From: Emcibacteraceae bacterium
Lineage (GTDB): Bacteria > Pseudomonadota > Alphaproteobacteria > Sphingomonadales > Emcibacteraceae
Assembly: GCA_016763335.1 (NCBI GenBank)
Contig: JAESUD010000158.1
Coordinates: 1 to 9,435 of the forward strand
DNA length: 9,435 nucleotides
Direction: 5' to 3'
Position 1 is the first letter of the stretch, and each line of letters opens with the position of its first letter. The notes beneath the pieces are model-generated. The model did no database searches. It was not told where the DNA came from and was given only the letters and a program-made list of their open reading frames with translations. A program made the position numbers and the translations under genes. Of this stretch, positions 1 through 5,386 are shown in pieces.

Positions 1-350
1 CACTTAAATCCAATACCTCTAGGGCTATCAATAATATATTCTTGTTGCAGTTTTTGCAGAGCGTTGGATCCAAATTCATTGAATCCAATATTAAACATGT
101 TTAAGGCAACTAAACTATTAGGATTGCTTGCAATTAGGCGAATATCTTCTTGAATGGAATTTATATAATTAGAAAGCTCAAAATGTTTAGCTTCAACTGT
201 CGCTGTTAACCTATTTTTATCTGCTTCCGTGATTGTTTTATCTGCGTTTAAGTAAGCTGATACACCAACCATGCTACAAGCGAAAATTAAGAGCAACAAC
301 ACAAAAATCGGTAACTTTGTCGATATTTTTATATTATTTAGATAATCCAT
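1..350 (-). CDS. Methyl-accepting chemotaxis protein, N-terminal part (runs off the left edge)
   Basis: Only the first 116 codons are in the window. The protein starts with ATG at 350, preceded by a GGGGG Shine-Dalgarno-like run (359-363) about 8 bases upstream. The N-terminus MDYLNNIKISTKLPIF leads into a membrane segment at about residues 12-33 (LPIFVLLLLIFACSMVGV), followed by the beginning of a periplasmic sensor domain. The stretch SIQEDIRLIASNPNSLVALN, then a Phe-rich segment and QEYIIDSP, resembles the ligand-binding region of alphaproteobacterial chemoreceptors, in which a HAMP and a signalling domain normally follow. Those parts are outside the window, so a sensor kinase or cyclase with the same input domain is not strictly excluded. 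The gene lies 4 bp after the stop of the c-di-GMP enzyme, on the same strand, and is almost certainly co-transcribed with it. Confidence 0.75.
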   Translation of the reverse strand, partial: MDYLNNIKISTKLPIFVLLLLIFACSMVGVSAYLNADKTITEADKNRLTATVEAKHFELSNYINSIQEDIRLIASNPNSLVALNMFNIGFNEFGSNALQKLQQEYIIDSPRGIGFK

Positions 351-354
351 ATCA

Positions 355-1485
355 TTAACCCCCACAACATGACAAAACTTCATTTTGAATATTATTCAAC
401 TTTGTCTGATTTACTGAGCTATGTATTACTTTCCTCTCTCTAACTAGGGTTAAATTTTGTTGCCTAAGTGATGAAAATTGAATAAATTCATTTTCATTAA
501 TCGGCTTGCTATAATAAAACCCTTGTAATTCAGCAGTATCAGGTAACATTAATTCATTTAGTTGCGATGGTTTTTCAACACCTTCAACGACAATTTCCAG
601 ATTAAACTCATTAGCCAGTAAAATGACAATTTTGCATATTTTTAAACTAGCTGGTGAAACCTCAATTTGAGCAATAAAACTTCGATCTATTTTAATTTTT
701 GAAATTGGTAATTCTTTAAGCCTTGTAAGAGATGAATAACCAACGCCAAAATCATCGATAACCCATTTAACGCCATATTTGGCGAGCGCCTCCATTTTAT
801 CTTTTAGAAGAGCCAGGTTCTCCATCAATGCCGTTTCTGTAATTTCAAGTTCTAATAGCGCTGGGTCAACGTCATATTTTTCAAGTGTCTCTTTCACATG
901 ATCTACAAAATCATCCTTTTGCATTTGCAAGGGCGAAACATTTACAGCAATCGGTAGGACTTTAATTCCTTGGTCTGTCCATTTTTTTATCTTCGCACAT
1001 GTTTCCTCAATGACCCATTTCCCAATTTCAAGGATGCTCAAGGTTTTTTCTGCCATCGGGATAAATATTGCCGGACTTATCGTACCACGCGTAGAAGAAT
1101 TCCATCTCAAAAGGGCTTCGGCACCACTGATGTGGATGCCACATTTAAACATTTTCGGTTGAAATAAAAGCTCAAGTTCACCATTGATAGCGGCATTAGA
1201 AAGGTCATGTTCCATCTTAACCGTTTCTGTAATGGTTTTTCTTAATTCATGGTCATAAAATTCACATGTATTTTTCCCATTTTTCTTAGCCATATATAGT
1301 GCATGATCCGCAGCTTTTAAAAATGTGCTGGCTTTTCGGTCTCTAACATGTGGAGCCATTAAAGCTATTCCGAAACTACATTTACAAGGAATTATAGACT
1401 CTTCATAATGTAGCGGTTCATCAAAAATATTTTTTATTTTATCCTTAATAACCATAATATCATTTTCATGATGATAGCCGTTCAA
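355..1485 (-). CDS. Downstream fragment of a frameshifted GGDEF-EAL protein: GGDEF C-terminus plus complete EAL phosphodiesterase domain
   Basis: This frame continues the upstream receiver-GGDEF fragment once one G is removed from the G run at 1503-1510. It then reads L-G-G-D-E-F-G-I-V-L into this fragment. The nominal TTG start at 1485 has no convincing ribosome site and is probably not a true start. The GGDEF domain ends with ALYMAKKNGKN (residues 62-72). The EAL domain follows with all expected residues: EALLR (123-127), N182 in VNVS, E214 in EITE, DDFGVGYSSL (244-253), K265 in KIKIDRSF, EGVE (301-304) and QGFYYSKP (321-328). These are the metal and substrate ligands of active c-di-GMP phosphodiesterases, so hydrolysis of c-di-GMP to pGpG is expected if the domain is made. 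The restored full protein would be about 596 residues. Seen directly: motifs and frame break. Inferred: activity. Confidence 0.85.
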   Translation of the reverse strand: MNGYHHENDIMVIKDKIKNIFDEPLHYEESIIPCKCSFGIALMAPHVRDRKASTFLKAADHALYMAKKNGKNTCEFYDHELRKTITETVKMEHDLSNAAINGELELLFQPKMFKCGIHISGAEALLRWNSSTRGTISPAIFIPMAEKTLSILEIGKWVIEETCAKIKKWTDQGIKVLPIAVNVSPLQMQKDDFVDHVKETLEKYDVDPALLELEITETALMENLALLKDKMEALAKYGVKWVIDDFGVGYSSLTRLKELPISKIKIDRSFIAQIEVSPASLKICKIVILLANEFNLEIVVEGVEKPSQLNELMLPDTAELQGFYYSKPINENEFIQFSSLRQQNLTLVRERKVIHSSVNQTKLNNIQNEVLSCCGG

Positions 1486-1498
1486 AACAATACCAAAT

Positions 1499-2146
1499 TC
1501 ATCCCCCCCCTAAACGCGCAACCAAATCTGTACAACGTATAACACCCGCTAACCTACTGGCGATTTCTTTCAACAAAGCATCACCCGCAGGATGGCCGTA
1601 AGTATCATTTACTACTTTAAAATCATCCAAATCTAGGATAATCAATGCTAAATATTTTTCTGCACGCATGGTATTGTGAATAGAAAATTCTAAAAATTCA
1701 TCAAATTTAGTACGGTTGGCAAGCTTCGTCACACCATCCAGATAAGCAAGTTTTGTGAGTTTCTCTTCGAGTTCTTTTTGTGAAATGCTGTACCGTATCG
1801 CTCTGTTCAAAAGTCCTACACTTAATTCACCTTTGATTAAAAAATCGGCGGCGCCAAATTCAGAAGCTTTCCTATCTATATCTGCATTATATTGCCCGGT
1901 AAGCAATATCAAAGGAACGAAGCATTTATTTTCATTGGCCTCTCGAATAATTTCAATCCCAGAAATAACGCCAATATTTTGATCTATAAAACAAATGTCG
2001 TATTTGTTAATTTCTTCTATTATATCTTTTTCAGAGGGATCGTTTATCCAAGTAATATCTATTGCCTTATTAGGAAATGCCTTTTTCAATAATCTTTTAA
2101 TATGAAGGAAATCTACCTCATCATCATCTACTACTAATAAATTCAT
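1499..2146 (-). CDS. Response regulator receiver plus GGDEF domain, upstream fragment of a frameshifted REC-GGDEF-EAL gene
   Basis: Residue numbers count from a possible GTG at 2158. The ATG at 2146 (residue 5, MNLLVVDDDE) is the better start because an AGGTGGGGA site (2152-2160) sits just before it. The receiver domain has the acidic pair D11/D12, the phospho-acceptor D59 (CFID), T87 (LLTG) and K109 (LIKGE). A short helical linker (QKELEEKL) leads to a GGDEF domain with LDGVTKLANR, metal ligand D176 in LDLDDF, and VNDTYGH. An RxxD inhibition site (RCTD, 208-211) lies exactly five residues before the GG of GGDEF. The frame then ends as L-G-G-G-stop because the G run has eight instead of seven bases. 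With seven G the motif is a perfect GGDEF. As read, the product lacks the catalytic turn and should be an inactive cyclase. It is the promoter-proximal gene of the signalling operon. Confidence 0.85.
   Translation of the reverse strand: MNLLVVDDDEVDFLHIKRLLKKAFPNKAIDITWINDPSEKDIIEEINKYDICFIDQNIGVISGIEIIREANENKCFVPLILLTGQYNADIDRKASEFGAADFLIKGELSVGLLNRAIRYSISQKELEEKLTKLAYLDGVTKLANRTKFDEFLEFSIHNTMRAEKYLALIILDLDDFKVVNDTYGHPAGDALLKEIASRLAGVIRCTDLVARLGGG
1503..1510 (-). repeat. G8 homopolymer (C8 on plus strand) inside the GGDEF codons
   Basis: Eight consecutive G on the coding strand encode the Gly-Gly of GGDEF. Seven would keep the receiver-GGDEF-EAL frame open through both halves. Eight gives a premature TGA at 1501-1499. 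This length and composition match known mononucleotide contingency tracts, but a base-calling or assembly error would look the same. Confidence 0.9.
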
Positions 2147-2504
2147 TCGCTTCCCCACCTTTCAAACATTATGAAACCGGAATATATATCAATATGTATC
2201 TATATAATACATAGTATATATTAACAAATACTTATGGTTGTTTTTTTATCCTATAATATAGAAAAATATTTTAAAAATTATTCCATTATATCAATATCTT
2301 ATGCCCAATTAACAAAATAAGCTTTATAAGCTAAAACCAACGGGCCTTTCTTTCAAAGATAACATTAACTTCCACTGCAAAAACGACACCAGCTAACAAT
2401 CAATAGAAGAATATTAGCTGAATAACTCAATTTATATTTTCTTAAATTGATGCAAAATCGGCTTAAAATTCTATTGTCTTAAATTAAAAAAACTAGCCCC
2501 TTGA
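2147..2504. other. AT-rich intergenic stretch, no gene seen
   Basis: This is the upstream region of the signalling operon. All frames are broken by frequent stops, and no terminator with a GC stem and T run was found. A perfect 7-bp inverted repeat (TATGTAT at 2193-2199, ATACATA at 2207-2213) lies about 50 bases upstream of the operon start. A weak minus-strand promoter-like TTGTTA with a TATAGA-like box surrounds it. In DNA this AT-rich both could be chance. Confidence 0.5.
2152..2160 (-). promoter_or_regulatory. Ribosome binding site that favours the ATG at 2146
   Basis: The minus strand reads AGGTGGGGA, then 5 bases, then ATG. A GTG at 2158 opens the same frame four codons earlier, but it lies inside this purine-rich site. 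The ATG is therefore the likelier start. Confidence 0.6.
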
Positions 2505-2760
2505 TTAGAAAATATTGCTTCTCTACACATAATTAAAGACTTTTAAATGTACGTAAATTTCTATCTCAACATATCAGTCTTGCCTCACGGCGTTTAAAAA
2601 ATATGCACGAATTGGCAACTTATCCGGCTGCAACCACTATTTAAAAGCACCCTTTATATTCGATTATTTACACAGCAATATTGTTAGAAGTGTATTACTG
2701 GCTTCAAGAAAATATTATCGGCAAGATACAATGACAAAAAACATTACATTATCATATCTT
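2505..2760 (+). pseudogene. Possible decayed coding remnant (phasin-like at best)
   Basis: Three consecutive plus-strand pieces read like protein when frames are changed. The first is ENIASLHIIKDF from 2508 to a TAA after the Phe. The second is LLNVRKFLSQHISLASRRLK and onward to a TAA at 2642-2644, including NMHELATYPAATT. The third is a more doubtful piece near 2650-2760 (DYLHSNIVRSVLLASRKYY). The alternation of FLS-Q and ELA segments is loosely reminiscent of phasin-type helical proteins, but there is no diagnostic motif. No start codon with a ribosome site is evident. This may be coincidence. Confidence 0.2.
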
Positions 2761-3235
2761 AAATTGGTTGTTCAGAGATTTCGTATTCTTCTTTTAGTGC
2801 TTTCTCAATGACACGCGCGTCATAGGAAATACTGTCAGGTTCATCTTGAAATAAGGAAATAGTTAGCTCGCTTTTGGCCTTAGGGCCGGATATTGTTCCG
2901 CGTGATGCGACAGCTGTATTACCACCTACTCTACCGTTATCACTAAGAACCGCAAGAGATTTTCTCGCTTTTCCTAGTTCAAATTTGTTATTCCTTGCTT
3001 CTGTAATTACAAAATAATTGAACCCTTTTTCGAGTGTTAATTCAGCGCTCCTAAGTAGTGCAAAATCATTTGCTTTTTTAATATCTGTATTTGATGACCC
3101 CGTATAAGTTACGTAATAAATATTGTCACCTTGTTGTTCAGATTTATACCCAACACCGCTACTAAAGCTTTGGTAATTTCCGGTAATACATCCAGATAAT
3201 AAAAGTGCCATTAAAATTAGACATTTTTGTTTCAT
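2759..3235 (-). CDS. CC0125/CC1285-family lipoprotein
   Basis: A 158-residue protein with a short lipoprotein signal: positively charged N-terminus, hydrophobic core and lipobox LLSGC, with Cys16 as the lipidated residue. Ile at +2 gives no inner-membrane retention signal, so outer-membrane sorting is likely. After it come GVGYKSEQ (27-34), YVTYTGS (41-47), and the segment FALLRSAELTLEKGFNYFVI (58-77). This combination of a YxVxYxG strand followed by an LLR-AAE helix and a G-x-x-x-F strand is the signature I associate with the CC0125/CC1285 lipoprotein family. Its molecular role is unknown. A clear AGGGAG site (3244-3249) lies 8 bases before the ATG. The gene starts 4 bp after the terminal stop of a decayed gene on the same strand, so it was probably the second gene of a pair and may now lack its original promoter. 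Confidence 0.75.
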   Translation of the reverse strand: MKQKCLILMALLLSGCITGNYQSFSSGVGYKSEQQGDNIYYVTYTGSSNTDIKKANDFALLRSAELTLEKGFNYFVITEARNNKFELGKARKSLAVLSDNGRVGGNTAVASRGTISGPKAKSELTISLFQDEPDSISYDARVIEKALKEEYEISEQPI

Positions 3236-3239
3236 TTTC

Positions 3240-3963
3240 TTATCTCCCTGCGTTTATTGCATTTTCCAAAATACGGATATTATTATCAAGTGTTGATGAC
3301 GGTCTTAATGCGCTCGCCTTTCTAAGCAATGATAAGGCACGGGTTAGTTTCCTAAAGCTAACAGCCATTCGCGCGTTATCTGTAAATGTGCCCCTTGCAA
3401 GCCCTGCATATTTCACAAAAAGTACTCTTGGTCAAAAAAACACACCAAGCTTATTTGGTTCTGCCAAGGACATCTTAAATCAAGACAATTTGAGTGAGCT
3501 TTACCAGCTGCCAATCGCCCGGATGAGGCTTGAACAGTCAGAAATTATTGTTCCTCTGTATAGCTAACCCCTGGACAATTTTCCAGTCAACCTCGAAGCA
3601 TCAGCTTTAATGTTTCCTGAAAACAACGGTCTAATTTTATCTAAATATGCAGCAGGAAACCCGTCCCATTATCATTGACCAACGTTAAAGCATATGGATG
3701 TACTTCAAACTTAAAGCTATTTAATAACTCACCTGTTTTTGAATAATAATTCACATTCTTATTAATTAATTTAGGTTGGCCGTTTTTCTGTCATGGAGTA
3801 TGCCCGAGAACTGAATATCAATTAGAGAGATATCTTATAAACTAGGGTTTAGTGATCCGACCCATTTCTTCAAATTTTTCCATAATAAAAGCCAAGAGTT
3901 CCATTTAATTTTCGTAAAAAATACATGAAGCTCATTTGATTTTCGGATATCTATGTTTGTTAA
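3240..3963 (-). pseudogene. Multiply frameshifted pseudogene of unrecognised family, ending in a helical C-terminus
   Basis: No long minus-strand frame is open here, but joining frames gives one coherent protein of about 235-240 residues. Order from the 5' end: IRKSNELHVFFTKIK; MELLAFIMEKFEEMGRITKP; ISLIDIQFSGILHDRK; NGQPKLINKNVNYYSKTGEL then LLNSFKFEVHPYALTLVNDN; FPAAYLDKIRPLFSG through to RLTGKLSRG; SYTEEQ, a stop, then FLTVQASSGRLAAGK; SLAEPNKLGVFF; DQEYF; VKYAGLARGTFTDNARMAV, then RKLTRALSLLRKASALRPSS and LENAINAGR with a TAA at 3242-3240. Several junctions are single-base gains or losses, some in A, G or T runs; at least three in-frame stops also occur. The readable part begins directly against the stop of the upstream carrier gene, so the 5' end may be deleted. 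The helical C-terminus looks repeat-like but I do not recognise the family. The opposite-strand frame here is its shadow. Confidence 0.7.
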
Positions 3964-4544
3964 TCAAAAAAAGCTATAACCAGATATCCGATAACAGCAA
4001 TAACCGCAGAAATCATAGCATAAGGTATTTGCGAATAAGCATGTTGGAAAGGAGTGCAACCGCTGGCCTGTGCCGTTAGAACTGTTGCGTCAGAATAAAA
4101 ACAGGCATGACTACCAAATGTTGATGCCGATAAAGTTGCACCAATAACCACCGCCATATTAGCATCCAAACCGTTTGACAGCGAAACAACAATTGGTAAA
4201 ATAATTACAAAAACACCCCAGTTTGAACCAGTTGCAAACGATATGGCCGCCATGACGACAAAAATAATAACAGGTAACAATTCTGCTGTCATATACGGCT
4301 TTAAAGAAATAATGGTCTGCTGCGCTAAGCCCAATTGGTCATTAACTTCTTTTAACAAGAAAGCACAAATCAATACTGTCAACGGTTCTATCATCATTTT
4401 AAAACCGTCTATGCAAATATTTATAGCATCAGGAAGCGTGAGGATTTTCTTAAGCACCATCATACCAACTGTTAATGCCATGGTGAAATAAACACCTTTC
4501 AAAAAAATCCAGATCAAAATACATTGTTGATGAAACCAAAACAA
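3960..4544 (-). CDS. C-terminal fragment of a frameshifted NhaC-family sodium/proton antiporter-like carrier
   Basis: From residue 16 (KGVYFTMALTVGMMVLKKIL) this frame continues the carrier begun by the adjacent fragment. The residues before that are an out-of-frame read-back, so the apparent ATG at 4544 is not a real start. The fragment contributes about 179 residues, with hydrophobic segments typical of the C-terminal half. It also carries the family stretch FATGSNWGVFVIILPI, and then STFGSHACFYSDATVL, which corresponds to the G-D/S-H...SD region of NhaC-type carriers. Restored length is about 454 residues, close to the usual 450-500. The gene ends with TAA at 3962-3960, where the next pseudogene's readable sequence begins. 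It could be an assembly artefact of an intact gene. Confidence 0.8.
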   Translation of the reverse strand: MFWFHQQCILIWIFLKGVYFTMALTVGMMVLKKILTLPDAINICIDGFKMMIEPLTVLICAFLLKEVNDQLGLAQQTIISLKPYMTAELLPVIIFVVMAAISFATGSNWGVFVIILPIVVSLSNGLDANMAVVIGATLSASTFGSHACFYSDATVLTAQASGCTPFQHAYSQIPYAMISAVIAVIGYLVIAFFD

Positions 4545-5325
4545 ACATAGGCAGAATAAACAACCACACCTTAGGCTTACTTCCTTTATTCATCGTCCCG
4601 GACTGGCTAAATTCATCATAACTGACAACGCCATTTGGTATACACTGTCCTGCTTCTGCCCGAGCTTCTGCTGTTTTCATTGTCCCTAAAAGCGGTATTT
4701 TTTGAGCAATGACAAACGGCACTAGCAGAAATGCGGCCCATGCATAAAACATATATGGTATAGATTCAATATATACCCATATTCCCTGCCCCTCAGCCGC
4801 GACACCATTATTTTCGAGTAATGCCCCGAAAAACACTCCCCACGTAGAAATGGGTATCAAAACACTAATAGGTGCCGCTGTAGAATCAACAACATAAGCA
4901 AGCATTTCCCTTGAAGTTTTATAAGTATCGGTAACTTTACGCATAGCAGAGCCCGCCGCTAATGAATTCAGATAGTCATCAACAAACAGAAAAATGCCTA
5001 ATATCCAAGTAACATAAAGGGCACCCTTTTTGGTTTTAATGTAACGAATTGAGAATTCAGTAAAAGCTTCGACCGACCCGGATTTTATCAACAACGCAAT
5101 CAAGCTTCCCATACAAGCACATACTAAAATAACCCAAGCCACTGTGTCATCCATCATGACCTTTAATGTACCTTCACTGACAATTGTAAGGGGGTCCCCT
5201 GGGTTAAGAATAACCGCCCCAACCACAACACCCGCCAGAATTGACTCAATTGCACGGTGCGTCCAAAGTGCCAGTACCAGCACAACTATTGTCGGTAAAA
5301 AAATCAGAAAAACTGGATATTCCAT
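4450..5325 (-). CDS. N-terminal fragment of a frameshifted NhaC-family sodium/proton antiporter-like carrier
   Basis: The ATG at 5325 has a modest AAGG site (5335-5338). The first 275 residues are a normal NhaC-family (PF03553-type) membrane protein. Hydrophobic segments lie at about 4-20, 25-41, 62-82, 103-118, 150-170, 185-206 and 252-270. Between them is the family's most conserved block, FVDDYLNSLAAGSAMRKVTD (114-133), followed by SREMLAYVVDSTAAPISVLI (138-157) and PISTWG (158-163). The last 16 residues are out of frame. A T7 run (4501-4507, A7 on the plus strand) should be T6 to read DFLKGVYF into the second fragment. It lies 61 bp downstream of the spermidine dehydrogenase-like gene with no terminator between, so it is probably in the same operon. 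Members of this superfamily include amino-acid and organic-acid exchangers, so a polyamine-related substrate is possible but inferred only from position. Confidence 0.8.
   Translation of the reverse strand: MEYPVFLIFLPTIVVLVLALWTHRAIESILAGVVVGAVILNPGDPLTIVSEGTLKVMMDDTVAWVILVCACMGSLIALLIKSGSVEAFTEFSIRYIKTKKGALYVTWILGIFLFVDDYLNSLAAGSAMRKVTDTYKTSREMLAYVVDSTAAPISVLIPISTWGVFFGALLENNGVAAEGQGIWVYIESIPYMFYAWAAFLLVPFVIAQKIPLLGTMKTAEARAEAGQCIPNGVVSYDEFSQSGTMNKGSKPKVWLFILPMFVLVSSTMYFDLDFFERCLFHHGINSWYDGA
4501..4507 (-). repeat. T7 homopolymer (A7 on plus strand) at the carrier gene frameshift
   Basis: The coding strand reads GATCTGGATTTTTTTGAAAG. With seven T the frame runs into an unrelated tail. With six T it reads D-L-D-F-L-K-G-V-Y-F and joins the two conserved halves of the NhaC-type protein. 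Confidence 0.85.
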
Positions 5326-5386
5326 AAATTAATGCCTTATAATTAGCGGTTCTCTCTCAGATACAACTTCCTTATTGCTATAAAGG

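Noticed and set aside
970..1167. Short plus-strand frame within the EAL region
   Set aside because: Antisense to conserved EAL-domain codons, with no start signal of its own.
1485..1485. Independent TTG start for a stand-alone EAL protein
   Set aside because: No Shine-Dalgarno site precedes it, and the codons upstream (GGDEFGIVL) are conserved coding sequence in the same frame, so this is a continuation rather than a start.
3205..3567. 120-residue plus-strand open frame
   Set aside because: It lies antisense to the stitched minus-strand pseudogene, overlaps the lipoprotein start, has no ribosome site, and its sequence has no family features.
4243..4491. 82-residue plus-strand open frame
   Set aside because: Shadow of the carrier's C-terminal fragment.
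5326..5386. Terminator between the SpdH-like gene and the carrier
   Set aside because: No GC stem followed by a T run on the minus strand was found in this 61-bp gap. Read-through is more likely.
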